The translations under genes and the position numbers were made by a program. From Streptomyces rubiginosohelvolus (GTDB taxonomy: Bacteria > Actinomycetota > Actinomycetes > Streptomycetales > Streptomycetaceae): a stretch of 60,726 bases of DNA. Location of the stretch: assembly GCF_014649875.1 (NCBI RefSeq), contig NZ_BMTW01000006.1, positions 290,099 through 350,824 of the forward strand, given 5' to 3'. Numbering within the stretch: position 1 is the stretch's first letter; every line of letters begins with the position of its first letter. Shown here piece by piece: positions 42,551 through 51,265 of the stretch. The notes under the pieces are model-generated. The model had not been told where the DNA came from. It searched no databases and saw nothing but the letters and a program-made list of their open reading frames with translations.

Positions 42551-43117
42551 TCACGCATGTGCGTCGAGGCGGCGGGCGAGAGCCCTGAGACCCCGTCTGG
42601 TGTGACTCTTGACCGTTCCCAAGGGCAGGTCGAGAAGCCCCGCAACCTCCGGCTGAGTCATGTCCAGGTAATAGGCCAGGAAGAGGACCTCGCGCTTGTG
42701 GTCCGGCAATTCCGACAGGGAGGATGCCATGTGCACCCGCTCGACGGCTCCGGCGCCGACGTCAGGGTTCGCGGCGACGGGGCTCCTGATCAGACGGCGT
42801 AACCCCTCGTACCTGCGGGCGACGGCGGCAGACGCGTCGGCGGCCTTGTGCACCGTGATGCCGTAGATCCAGGGGCCGATCTCCCCTCGGCGAGGGCAGT
42901 ACCTACCGGAGTATCGCCAGAGGTCGGCGAAAACCTGCTGCGCGACATCCTCGGCTTCCTGAGGATCGACGCAGCGGCGCCTGGCCCAGCGAAGCAACTG
43001 TGGATGCCAGTGGGTGTAGATGCTCTCGAAGGACTCTCGCACGGTGTCGCCGTGCGCGGGGGCGCCGCAATCGTTCGGGCAACAGTCGGACGTGGTCGTA
43101 ACAGTTCGCTCGGACAC
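42551..43117 (-). CDS. ECF-type RNA polymerase sigma factor
   Basis: A 188-residue sigma factor with region 2 (FESIYTHWHPQLLRWARRRC, EAEDVAQQVFADLW, GPWIYGITVHKAAD) and region 4 (LSELPDHKREVLFLAYYLD, TQPEVAGLLDLPLGTVKSHTRRG). The start is GTG 43117 after GGAGA. The short N-terminus has a Cys cluster (CCPNDCG, residues ~12-18), and further Cys lie in RRRC and RYC. This is unusual and could sense redox state or bind metal. No anti-sigma gene is next to it; the nearest regulatory gene is the SpoIIE-type phosphatase 540 bp upstream on the same strand. Confidence 0.9.
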   Translation of the reverse strand: MSERTVTTTSDCCPNDCGAPAHGDTVRESFESIYTHWHPQLLRWARRRCVDPQEAEDVAQQVFADLWRYSGRYCPRRGEIGPWIYGITVHKAADASAAVARRYEGLRRLIRSPVAANPDVGAGAVERVHMASSLSELPDHKREVLFLAYYLDMTQPEVAGLLDLPLGTVKSHTRRGLRALARRLDAHA

Positions 43118-43658
43118 CAGCCGTCTCCGGATGGGCTCGGTGGACTTGGGGAGGGTCGCGTTGCCGGCGGCCGTAGTGGGTCCCTCGGGACGAGGCCGTA
43201 GCGAAGTGGTGCCCGTGACGTCAGGTGACCACGAAGGCTCGGCGGGCGCATCTCGGCCGGTCCGTTCGTGCCACGGGGACGCCTGACGCCATAGACTCTG
43301 CCGACGCACGTTCGTCGAGTCCGTGCCGTTTGTTCAGCAGAGGCTGGGGCGTGGGGGCTTCTTTTCACGGCTGCCGTAGGGGCGGACTCCGACGAACGTC
43401 GACAACGCGGAGCGACGGGTGCGGTTGAGCTTCCTGGGATGATCGAGATCACCCCAGGAGGGTGCAGTGGCTTCTTCGGACCACGCGTGCGCCAGCGGAG
43501 ATAATCTTGAACGGCACGCACGTCCCCACAGGCGATACACGCGATCGAGCCGTCCTGAGACCTGACCCGAGGCCTCTCGTGCATGGCCGCTCCGGGGGAA
43601 TCGGTGCTGGGGAGTGACCAACGTCGTTGAGTCGGTGGCTCGGGCGGTGGTGGCGTGG
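43118..43658. other. Intergenic region with a 26-bp dyad
   Basis: 540 bp between sigma factor and phosphatase genes. It contains the palindrome at 43433-43458 and several overlapping frames without start signals or family motifs. The sigma-factor promoter should be here. Confidence 0.4.
43433..43458. repeat. 26-bp interrupted palindrome
   Basis: CCTGGG-A-TGATC then GA then GATCA-C-CCCAGG. Both arm blocks are perfect (6 bp and 5 bp), with one unpaired pair between them. It is too short a loop for a terminator and looks like a protein-binding site. Confidence 0.5.
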
Positions 43659-44903
43659 TCAACGGTTGGGTGGGCGGGCGGCTGAGGCTTGGTGGGTGTC
43701 CGCGCCGGAGCTGACGTGGCGGTGGTCTTCTTGTGGGCCGTGCCAGTCCAGGCACACCACGGTGGCGTCGTCTTCGAGGCGGCCGCCTGCGGCGTCGCGC
43801 ACGGCGGAGGTCAGCATCAGCGTGGTCTCGCGTGGGTGCAGGCTGCGGGTCTGCCGCAGCAGGGCAGCCACGTCGACCTTCTCTCCGTGGCGTTCGAGCA
43901 TGCCGTCCGTCAGCATGAGGAGCCGGTCTCCGGGGCGCAGGTCCAGGGTTTGGACGCGGTAGGGCCGGGGTGAGACGACGGCCAGCCCGAAAGGCTGGTC
44001 GACCTGGCAGGGGATGGTTTCCACCAAGCCTGCACGCATGCGCAGGGGCCAGGGGTGGCCGGCGTTGACGAGCTCGGTTCTTCCGGTGTGGAGGTTGATG
44101 CGCAGCAGTTGTCCGGTGGCGTGGCCCTGTCCGTGGCTGGTCAGGGCCTGGTCGCCCTCACGGGCCTGTTCGGCGAGGGGTTCTCCGGCGCGGCGGGCTC
44201 TGCGCAGGGCACCCACCAGGACGGTGGCCGCCAGGGCTGCGTCGAGGTCATGGCCCATGGGGTCGGTCACCGACAGGTGCAGGGTGTCGCGGTCCAGCGC
44301 GTAGTCGAACGTGTCGCCGCTGAGGTCCTCGGAGGGCTCCAGGCTCCCGCTCAGGGTGAACTGCGCGGCCTCGCAGGACAGGGCCTGTGGAAGCAGCTGA
44401 TACTGGATCTCCGCTGCCAGGGTCGGAGGTCTGGAGCGTTTGCCCCAGGTGTAGAAGTCGGTGAAGCGTCCGTTGGCGATCACGACGTAGGCCAGTGCGT
44501 GAGCGGCTTCCCCGACAGCGAGCACAACCCTTTCCTCGTCGCTCCTGCCGGCCGGCAGGAGCAGTTCGAGCAGGCCGATCGCATCCCCCCGGTTGGTCAC
44601 AGGAACTATTACCCGCTGATCTTGTCCGGCGGGCTCGTGATGCGGCCGTTGGGTGCGGATCACCTGCTCGTAGACGCTCCCCCCGAACAGAGGGATCCGC
44701 TCCGTTTCGTCGTCACTGCCCGCGGCAGTGGTGGTGGAGAGCCGCGCGAGCGCTCTACCGGTCAGATCCACAATGAGGAACGAGACCTTCGTAGCCGCGA
44801 ACCGCCTGCGCAGATCTTCCGCGACCACGGCCACGGCCTCAACCGGAGCCGCCGTCTCCGCCGCCGTCAGCAGGCGGGACAGGTCGCTCGAGCGACGGCT
44901 CAT
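43659..44903 (-). CDS. GAF-linked SpoIIE/PP2C-type serine phosphatase
   Basis: A 414-residue protein. The first ~170 residues form a GAF-like sensor (VAEDLRRRFAATKVSFLIVD, IPLFGGSVYEQVIRTQRPHHEP, RVIVPVTNRGDAIGLLELLLPAG). The C-terminal ~220 residues are a SpoIIE/RsbU-type PP2C phosphatase with metal motifs SGDTFDYAL, DPMGHDLDAALAA, NAGHPWPL and LLMLTDGMLE...DDATVVCL. Such enzymes dephosphorylate STAS antagonists, so it is a possible upstream partner of the STAS protein at 33.0 kb. AAGGGA precedes the ATG at 44903. It is a single gene. Confidence 0.92.
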   Translation of the reverse strand: MSRRSSDLSRLLTAAETAAPVEAVAVVAEDLRRRFAATKVSFLIVDLTGRALARLSTTTAAGSDDETERIPLFGGSVYEQVIRTQRPHHEPAGQDQRVIVPVTNRGDAIGLLELLLPAGRSDEERVVLAVGEAAHALAYVVIANGRFTDFYTWGKRSRPPTLAAEIQYQLLPQALSCEAAQFTLSGSLEPSEDLSGDTFDYALDRDTLHLSVTDPMGHDLDAALAATVLVGALRRARRAGEPLAEQAREGDQALTSHGQGHATGQLLRINLHTGRTELVNAGHPWPLRMRAGLVETIPCQVDQPFGLAVVSPRPYRVQTLDLRPGDRLLMLTDGMLERHGEKVDVAALLRQTRSLHPRETTLMLTSAVRDAAGGRLEDDATVVCLDWHGPQEDHRHVSSGADTHQASAARPPNR

Positions 44904-45075
44904 GGCAGCGGTTCCCTTCTCTGGATGCCTGGGCCCGTTGCGCCCCGCCGCCCAGTCGCCCCTCGTCGTACCTGCCTTCCGCTCCAGGTGGTCGACAGCG
45001 AGCCGTCCGGCACAGGCCCGCCCGCTTTCGGCCCATTGCGTGACAGTCCTGCATCCACCTGTTCCAGTCTGAACC

Positions 45076-45834
45076 TCAATCGGCCCTTTGTCCGGATGAG
45101 GGACTGTGGCAGCCGGAGGCATGGCGCCATCGGGTGAGGAAGGCGCCGACCGCCACCTCGATGGCGTCGGGGCGGACGATGTCACCGAACTCGTGGCGCT
45201 TCCCCCGCACCACCCCGAGCAGAGCGTTGTCCACGGCGATGTTCGTCGCCGACACCAGCAGGACACGCCGCCCCTGGGCGGTGAGGTCGCCGATGGCTCG
45301 CTTGAGGACGGTGGTCTTTCCCGTACCAGGCGGCCCCCACACCAGGTGGACGCCCTCGCCGAGGCATGCCCGATAGGCGTCCGCCTGGGCAGGATGGAAG
45401 CCCGGCGGATCGATGGCGTGGGCCGAGCGACCGCCGATCATCGCGGTCGCCAGCGCAGTGGCGAGAGGATGCTCACCCAGCCTGGCGATACCGTCACGCA
45501 AGGCCTCGATCAGGCAGGTGGGCGGCTGCTTGAGCATCCACAGGTGAGGGTCGTCGATCTCCGGTACCCGCAACGTGAGGCGGGAGCCGTTCTGTACAGC
45601 CTCTGAGACAGCGAAACCCTCGGTCTCGATGCCGTCGCTGCCCGCCCCGGCCAGCCTCAGGGAGTCCAGCTGTTCAGGTCCGATGTCGGAGCCCCGCAGA
45701 TCGACCACATACCGGCCCGGGTCACCGCTCCTGGCCGCCCGCCCGACGAGCTGCCAGCGTGGCTGCTTGCCCACGCCTCCTTCGACAGCGATCCACCCGC
45801 CGAGTGCCGAGGCGATCTCCTCACGCCATCCCAC
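45076..45834 (-). pseudogene. N-terminal fragment of an AAA/superfamily 1 helicase-like ATPase
   Basis: A 252-codon frame with Walker A GPPGTGKTT at residue ~170 and a following LLVSATNIAVDNALL (motif Ia of UPF1/Dna2-like helicases). Homologues of this type have 800 or more residues with Walker B and motifs III-VI; all are absent here, as the frame ends ~60 residues after Walker A. The last ~20 residues look unrelated. GTG 45834 is the start. It is clearly truncated; the remainder is not in the window. Confidence 0.7.
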
Positions 45835-45926
45835 CTACCGTCCCCCGATCGGCCTCGGTCCGATCGCCTGCCCGCTGCTGCGCCGCACCCTGTCCACCTG
45901 GTGGTTGTCACATACAGTGAGCTTCT

Positions 45927-46675
45927 TCAGCGTTGCCGCTCCAGTGTGAGGATGGCCTTGGCGATTGACGTCATGCGGTTCGGACTGCACCGGGCCCTGC
46001 GGAAGATTCGCCAGGACTTCAGGCGGGCGACTCCGCGTTCGACTGGCGACCGTGCCGCGGCCAGCGCCCGGTTCAGGGTTTTCTCGGTGGGCGTGAGCTC
46101 CTGCAACGGCCTGCCTTGATGCCCGTCGTCAGCCAGGGCCCGCCGCCCTGGTAGGCAAGGTCCGCCAGGATGGGGACTCCCTGGCGTTCGCAGATCCGGA
46201 TGCTCCGGTGGGTGCGGGGGGCGGTCAGGTCGTGGGTGCGGCCCGGCAGTGCGGGTGAGAGCCACAGCAGCCGGCCGCTGGGGTCGGTGACGACCTGCAC
46301 GTTCACGCCGTGGCGCCGGCGTTTGTGGGAGTAGTCGGCCCGGCCGTCGCCGACCCTGTCGCACCCGGCGAGGGTGCCGTCGAGCAGGACGAAGTCGGGT
46401 TCGTGCTCGCGCAGCGTCTTGAGCAGGCCCGGTGCACGTTCGGCGAGCAGGTCGACGACCGCGCTGGTGTAGGCGTGGGCTGTGGACTCGCTGATCCCGA
46501 ACCCGGCGGCGATCTTCGCGAGTGTGGTGTGTTCACGCAGGTACACCAGTACCACCATCGCGCGCTGGGACGGACGGAGCTTGCAGCGTCGGTCGCCCTC
46601 ACGGGTGACGATCAGCATGGTGACCCACGCCACGAGTGCGTGAGGCAGGTCGAGTGCGGCAGGATGGATGACCAA
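45927..46675 (-). pseudogene. IS5-type (DDE) transposase, frameshifted
   Basis: The first frame (46675 to ~46115) holds an N-terminal HTH ([24 protein letters not shown]), the first Asp ([10 protein letters not shown]) and second Asp (ILADLAYQG). The other frame, to 45927, continues [20 protein letters not shown] with the Glu in PVERGVARLKSW and TSIAKAILTLERQ. A shift is needed at ~46110-46120. Some IS5-group elements use programmed frameshifting, but usually in another place, so decay is more likely. Clear terminal inverted repeats were not found. Confidence 0.8.
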
Positions 46676-46748
46676 CGATGCCCCCGAGCAACGTGATGGA
46701 GACGTCAGACATCTCGATCAACAGCCCGGGGGCCTCGCTCGTTGCGCC

Positions 46749-47336
46749 TCACGACCCATCACCCGATCGGTGGCCAACTCGAAGAAGCTCAATGTTCTGC
46801 GGCAGATTTCTGGCGGACAAGGTGAGGCGGCGGCGCGTGAGGTCGACCTCGACGATCCGTACGGTGATCGCGTCGCCCTCGCTCACGATCTGGCCAGGGT
46901 CGTCGACGGGCTCGTCACGGAACTGAGTGTTGTGCACGAGCCCCTCAATTCCGTCGGCGATGCGGACGAAGGCTCCGAACGGGATCAACTTGGTGACCCG
47001 ACCGGTGGTGACACGGCCTGCCTGGTCCGCGAAGGAAAGGAGCGGGTCCTCTTGGAGAGCCTTCAAGGACAGCTGAACCTGTCCACGCCGGGTATCTACG
47101 TCGATGATCTCGCCCACGACCCGCTGGCCGCCTGTGACGACCTCGGCGGGATGGTCGAACGACCGCCAGCTCAGTTCGGGGATCCGGATGAACCCGGTGC
47201 ACTGATCGGGCTCGCCGTCGAGGTTCACGAACACACCGAAGTTGTGGACGCTCGCCACCCGGCCTTGATGGGTTGCGCTCGGCCACGACTCTAGGGAGTG
47301 TCCGGCGGTCTTCGGTCGGACATGCGGGTTCCTCAT
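46749..47336 (-). CDS. Small RNA-binding protein with two S1 domains
   Basis: A ~195-residue protein with two S1 OB-fold domains. The first reads GRVASVHNFGVFVNLDGE...GFIRIPELSWRSF, the second GRVTKLIPFGAFVRIADGIEGLVHNTQF, with VSEGDAITVRIVEVDLTRRRLTLSAR at its end. It would bind single-stranded RNA, probably on the ribosome or in mRNA turnover. The N-terminal ~20 residues (from ATG 47336) do not look like the family and lack a ribosome site, so the true start may be lost or further in. Streptomyces homologues are ~190-200 residues. Confidence 0.75.
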   Translation of the reverse strand: MRNPHVRPKTAGHSLESWPSATHQGRVASVHNFGVFVNLDGEPDQCTGFIRIPELSWRSFDHPAEVVTGGQRVVGEIIDVDTRRGQVQLSLKALQEDPLLSFADQAGRVTTGRVTKLIPFGAFVRIADGIEGLVHNTQFRDEPVDDPGQIVSEGDAITVRIVEVDLTRRRLTLSARNLPQNIELLRVGHRSGDGS

Positions 47337-47472
47337 CGGTTACGAAGACCAATTCCCGAAGCTAGTACTCCAGCTGCAGATCGTGATCTTGTGTCTTGCG
47401 GCGGCGAAGGTTGAGCGCGTACCTCCCGACAGCGAGAGCGCCTCGACCTGGTTGGGGGCGCCGTAGCGTTAC

Positions 47473-47990
47473 ATGTTCTGGCAGGCCTTGGCCTGGTACG
47501 AGGAGCAGTTGGCCGGCGCGACGGATAGCGACGAGCGCGCGCAGCTGCAGGAGCTGAGGGACTGGGTGGCGGCCGGTAACTCGCCTGACTCCCGGTGGTC
47601 GGCGCTCCAGTCGTACGACGCTGTCCTGGCCGAACTCCCCGGCCTTCTGGTCCTGCTCGATGATGACGCACGTCTGCGGACCCGGATCGCCTACCTGCTG
47701 GCCTGGTTTCCCGAGTTCTCCAACCACCTCCCTGCTCCGTCTCCTCGCCCTTGCCGCACACGAGAAGGACCCGATCACCCGCCGCCACCGCGCTGCTCGC
47801 CGTCGGCCTCCTCGGACTACCCTCCACGGCTGAGGACATCACCCCGCACCTGGATGCCGCAAACCCGCTGATGCGGTGGGCCGCGGCCACCGCCCTCATC
47901 CGCCTGGCCAACCTCGACGGAACCCCTGTCGGCCCCGGTCTACTCGGCCGGATAGGCGAGCGGGTTGCACCGCGGCCGACCCTGCACCCG
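47473..47990 (+). pseudogene. HEAT-like repeat protein, frameshifted
   Basis: The first frame reads MFWQALAWYEEQLAGATDSD, then LAELPGLLVLLDDDARLRTR and LLAWFPEFS. The next frame gives TTSLLRLLALAAHEKDPIT, and the third ATALLAVGLLGLPSTAEDI and LMRWAAATALIRLAN. These are helical repeats. Shifts lie at ~47725 and ~47778, and the 3' end is cut by the repeat at 48009. Just upstream (47362-47450, minus) a frame ending RRRKTQDHDLQLEY resembles a transposase tail. Confidence 0.6.
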
Positions 47991-48008
47991 GCAGCTCCAA
48001 GGTCATTT

Positions 48009-48047
48009 ACGGGACAGCCCTTAGCTCACACCTGAGGGCTGTCCCGT
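48009..48047. repeat. 13-bp perfect inverted repeat, insertion-sequence end-like
   Basis: ACGGGACAGCCCT (48009-48021) and AGGGCTGTCCCGT (48035-48047) are perfect arms around 13 bases. The sequence resembles terminal inverted repeats of Streptomyces insertion sequences. No transposase is between, so it is either a MITE-like relic, a pair of ends fused after excision, or a terminator. Confidence 0.6.
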
Positions 48048-48178
48048 AGTCCTTGTGGATCAGCGCGCGGCGTCAGATGCGGTGCATCGTAAGGCGGGGC
48101 GTCCGCATACTGGATGCCTTTGTGGGCGCTCCGGCAACGCGTGAGATGCCGTAGCTGTCGTCGTGCGCCCGCCAGGGG

Positions 48179-49924
48179 TTACGGGGCGGCCCGAAGGGCT
48201 TCGAGCAGGCGTTCGTACGCCCGCTTCGGCCGCAGGTCCGTGTCCCATGGCAGGGAATCGGCCGTGCGTGGGGGATAGATCTTGGTGTCGGCGGTGGAGC
48301 CGTACCGGTCTGTGAATCCCCAGGTTGAGAATGATGTGCAGTTCGGCTCCTCCAGGCAGACCCGCAGCTTGCCTGCCATCTCGTCAGCCTGGGTCTTTCG
48401 CCCGTCCTCCTCGTCCTCGCTTATGGGGACGTCCATCTCCGACACCCGCGCCTTAACCCCGAGTTCCGCCAGATCCCGCACATGGCTGCGGAAGGTCTCC
48501 GGGGCGGTGCGGTCGCCGGGTGCGTACTCATGGTTCTGGAAACCCACGCCGTCGATCGGTACGCCGCGTTCTTTGAGCCGTTTGATCAGATCGTAGAGGG
48601 CGTCCCATCGCTCGCCTTCCTCCTCGACCCCGTACTCGTTGAGGAACAGCTGTGCCTTCGGATCGGCCCGGTGGGCGGCCCTGAAGGCCTCGTCGATGTA
48701 CTCCTCGCCCATGGCCTCGTACCACGGGCTCTGCTCGGATCGCAGACCGAGGTTCCCATTGGTGTAGCTCTTCTCGTCGTCGGACATGGGCTCGTTGACC
48801 ACATCCCATTCTGCGACTTTGCCTTTGAAGTGCCCGGCGACGGTGGCGATGTGCCGGAGCATGGTCCGGCGTACCTCCTCGGGGTCGTGGTTCTCCCGCA
48901 TCCAGTTAGGCAGAGCCTCGTGCCAGACGAGGGTGTGCGCGTGCACCTTCATGTCGTTTGCGCGGGCGAAACGTACGAGTAGGTCCGCGTCGCGGAAGTC
49001 GTAGACGCCGCGGCGTGGGTGGAGGAACTGTGGCTTGAACGCGTTCTCCGGAGTGAGCATGGAGAACTGGCTTCCCGCGAGTGCCCGGTAACGTGAGTCG
49101 GTGAGCAGCGGGTTCTCGGCCAGCGCGGTGCCGACGTCGAAAGGCCGTCCCACATCTGCGGCCCGCGCACGCAGCGAGTCGTCGGACTGCTCCTGGCGTA
49201 GCTGGGGGGCCTTGATCACGCGGAGCGAGTCACCGCTCTCCGGCCGCGCGATCAGCTGGGTCAGATGCCATCCCTCGCGGCGCTCGTCTTCGCCCGTGTC
49301 CGCCTCCAGACCGAACCAGACAGTGCCCTCGGCGAACACTCCAGGGTCCTGCACGGTTCCCAGCTGCCGCCCGTCGGCATTCACGCGGAATGTGTCTCCG
49401 ACGCTCGACACGGCGAGCGTCACCGTTCCGGAGCAGCCGCATTCGAAGTCCTTGGAGGTGGCCGGCCCATCGTCCTCGCCGTCCCATATCTGCACCCTTA
49501 CTCGTCCGTCGGCCCTCACGCCGACGCGGAGTGAGGGCCGCTCCTGCCGCCATTCGTCGTAGATGACCGGTACGCGTCCGTACAGCCGCAGCCATGAGTC
49601 GCCGGCATCGTCACCCACACCGGACATGCGCGCGGTGACGGTGAAGTCGCCATCGGACCTGAGGTGCGGGCCGGCCAGGTTCAGCGGGGGGTTGGGCTGG
49701 CCGCCGGAGGAGTCCTGCTCCACGATGTGCCGATCCGATGCGCTGACCCGCAGGATGCCGTTCCGTGCGGTGGTGCCCGGCATCTGCGTCCAGTCGTGGT
49801 TCCGCAGCAGGTCTTCGTCGTTTCCGCCGCCCGCGCTTTCGCCCTGCCCCGTACACCCGGCCGCCACCGCCATGACGAGCAGCACGGCGCTCAGTCGGCG
49901 CCACGCCCCCCCACCCAGGCCCAC
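48179..49924 (-). CDS. Glycoside hydrolase family 10 lipoprotein (endo-1,4-beta-xylanase-like)
   Basis: A 581-residue lipoprotein. The signal ends in VAAGC (Cys near residue 24). Residues ~25-240 form a beta-rich laminin-G-like domain (FTVTARMSG, LRLYGRVPVIYDEW, GTVWFGLEADT). Residues ~260-575 are a GH10 barrel, with the acid/base Glu in VAEWDVVNEPMSD, the nucleophile Glu in ARVSEMDVPIS, and HTLVWHEALPNWM and GFTDRYGS. It should cleave xylan or related glycans at the cell surface. GTG 49924 follows GGGGGAACC. Anchoring plus an N-terminal non-catalytic domain is less usual than free GH10 xylanases. Confidence 0.93.
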   Translation of the reverse strand: MGLGGGAWRRLSAVLLVMAVAAGCTGQGESAGGGNDEDLLRNHDWTQMPGTTARNGILRVSASDRHIVEQDSSGGQPNPPLNLAGPHLRSDGDFTVTARMSGVGDDAGDSWLRLYGRVPVIYDEWRQERPSLRVGVRADGRVRVQIWDGEDDGPATSKDFECGCSGTVTLAVSSVGDTFRVNADGRQLGTVQDPGVFAEGTVWFGLEADTGEDERREGWHLTQLIARPESGDSLRVIKAPQLRQEQSDDSLRARAADVGRPFDVGTALAENPLLTDSRYRALAGSQFSMLTPENAFKPQFLHPRRGVYDFRDADLLVRFARANDMKVHAHTLVWHEALPNWMRENHDPEEVRRTMLRHIATVAGHFKGKVAEWDVVNEPMSDDEKSYTNGNLGLRSEQSPWYEAMGEEYIDEAFRAAHRADPKAQLFLNEYGVEEEGERWDALYDLIKRLKERGVPIDGVGFQNHEYAPGDRTAPETFRSHVRDLAELGVKARVSEMDVPISEDEEDGRKTQADEMAGKLRVCLEEPNCTSFSTWGFTDRYGSTADTKIYPPRTADSLPWDTDLRPKRAYERLLEALRAAP

Positions 49925-49983
49925 GGTTCCCCCACTCTCCTGTTCGAGACGAGGTCAGCGTCTCGAAGCCGGGCCATAGTTCA

Positions 49984-50100
49984 TCACAAATCAGGTGTGG
50001 CTGCCTTGTGGTGCACGTCCCGGCTCGCGCCGAGCGCGAGGACCAGCTCGACGCCGTGTTCTCTGTGTTCGGCGCCGCGGGGGTGGTCCTTGGTGATCGT
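49984..50100 (-). pseudogene. C-terminal fragment of an RsbW-like ATP-binding protein
   Basis: TKDHPRGAEHREHGVELVLALGASRD matches the G2 end of the kinase at 33578 (QHGLELVLAVCQSFEL). Third positions are G/C-rich. Everything before it is missing, so it is a gene tail. Confidence 0.45.
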
Positions 50101-50504
50101 TGGTGAGCCGCTTCTCCGCCTCGGGGGCTTTGCTCGCGCGGAGGGCTCGCTATCGGTCAGACGCGGATGCGGGCGGTTCGGCTCACCTTCGCGTTGGCGG
50201 GGAGGACGGGTGGCCATGGCCGCTGCCGAGAAGGCCGGAACTCCGCCGCGTCGGCGGGAGGACGCTTCCTGGCCTGCGCGTCCAGGAGGGCTCGGTCTTC
50301 CGTGGTGAAGGTGGTGGTCTGGCGACGCGTGCGCTGGTCATGGGTCTTCACGCCTTCGCGGTCCGCGGCCTCGATACCCGCCCGTGGTCGGTTGCCCGAG
50401 GCGCGTGTAGCTCCCCGGCCTGCCCCGAGCGGTCGGGACCTTCGTCGTGCTGGTGCCGTCGGCGCAGAGTTCGACGGGCTGCTGCTCTGGTCTACCGGCT
50501 GGCG
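50101..50504 (-). other. Gene-poor stretch with a coding remnant
   Basis: At 50157-50351 a minus-strand GTG frame reads TTTFTTEDRALLDAQARKRP with good third-position GC for ~35 codons and then deteriorates. I do not recognise it. The rest holds no supported feature. Confidence 0.3.
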
Positions 50505-51137
50505 TCAGGGGTGTGTGAGGGCGTCGAGCTGGGCGGCGAGGTCGGGGTGGGCTGCGGCCAGGTGGGGGCGGGTGGCGGTGAGCGGGGCGATGATGTCGGC
50601 GGGATCGTCGTGGGCGAGGGCTGAGTGGAGCTCGCCGACCGGTCGGCGAGCGGCGGCGGGCAGGTCGGTGAGTGCGGTGATCTGGCCGGCGAGGCGGCGC
50701 AGGTCGGCGGCGTTGCGGCGGGCCCAGGCGGCGGTGGTGCGGGTCGCGGCGCGGGCCTGGCGGGTGGCGGTGACGCGTTGTTCGCCGGTGGTGCCTTCGG
50801 GGCCGGGGCGGCCGCGTAGGTAGCGGCGTTCGGCGGCCTGGCGGCTGGCGACGCCGAGGGGGTGGGCGAGGTCGGCCCAGCTGGCGCCGACGTCGCGGGC
50901 GTTCTCGATGAGGCCGGTCTCCCATTCGGCGAGTTGCTCGCGGACCTGTCGCAGCAGCGTCAGCGAGGCCAGGGCCTGCTCCGGGGTCGGGCCGGTCCCT
51001 GGTGGGGTGTCGGGGGCCTGGTGGTGGGCTGTGCGCAGGGCGTCGTCGATGGTGTTCAGGGCTGCCGCGGCGGCGAGGAACGAAGTCGGACTGTGGGTTT
51101 CGGTGCTGGTGGTCGGGGGCTTCTTGGCTTCGGTCAT
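50505..51137 (-). CDS. rheA: RheA-like repressor of hsp18
   Basis: A 210-residue protein matching the Streptomyces Hsp18 regulator type. Residues ~85-125 ([35 protein letters not shown]) are a DNA-binding helix-turn-helix. The rest is helical and Ala/Arg-rich. It is divergent from hsp18 with two copies of the RheA operator between (51155-51199). In S. albus, RheA is a thermosensor that represses hsp18 and itself at low temperature. The ATG at 51137 follows AGGGGAG; GTG 51143 is an alternative. Confidence 0.85.
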   Translation of the reverse strand: MTEAKKPPTTSTETHSPTSFLAAAAALNTIDDALRTAHHQAPDTPPGTGPTPEQALASLTLLRQVREQLAEWETGLIENARDVGASWADLAHPLGVASRQAAERRYLRGRPGPEGTTGEQRVTATRQARAATRTTAAWARRNAADLRRLAGQITALTDLPAAARRPVGELHSALAHDDPADIIAPLTATRPHLAAAHPDLAAQLDALTHP

Positions 51138-51154
51138 GGGCACTCCCCTCGGAG

Positions 51155-51199
51155 TGTCATCGTGTTGACGACATCGTGTTTGTCATCCGCTGGATGACA
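51155..51199. promoter_or_regulatory. Two tandem RheA operators
   Basis: TGTCATC-N5-GATGACA at 51181-51199 is an exact match to the inverted repeat known for S. albus RheA. A second copy, TGTCATC-N5-GACGACA at 51155-51173, has one mismatch. Centres are 26 bp apart. They lie between rheA and hsp18 and could cover both promoters. Confidence 0.88.
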
Positions 51200-51265
51200 T
51201 GCTACAACGGTCTCAGTGCAGCGCATTGGCAGCAACTGCCTACGACCCGCTGGAGGTGTTTCACG

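Noticed and set aside
46066..46130. Programmed ribosomal frameshift in the transposase
   Set aside because: There is no convincing slippery heptamer at the frame change and its position near the third catalytic residue is not that used by known elements.
45900..46720. Complete IS5 element with terminal inverted repeats
   Set aside because: The transposase remnant is clear but I could not find matching inverted repeats or a target duplication on both sides.
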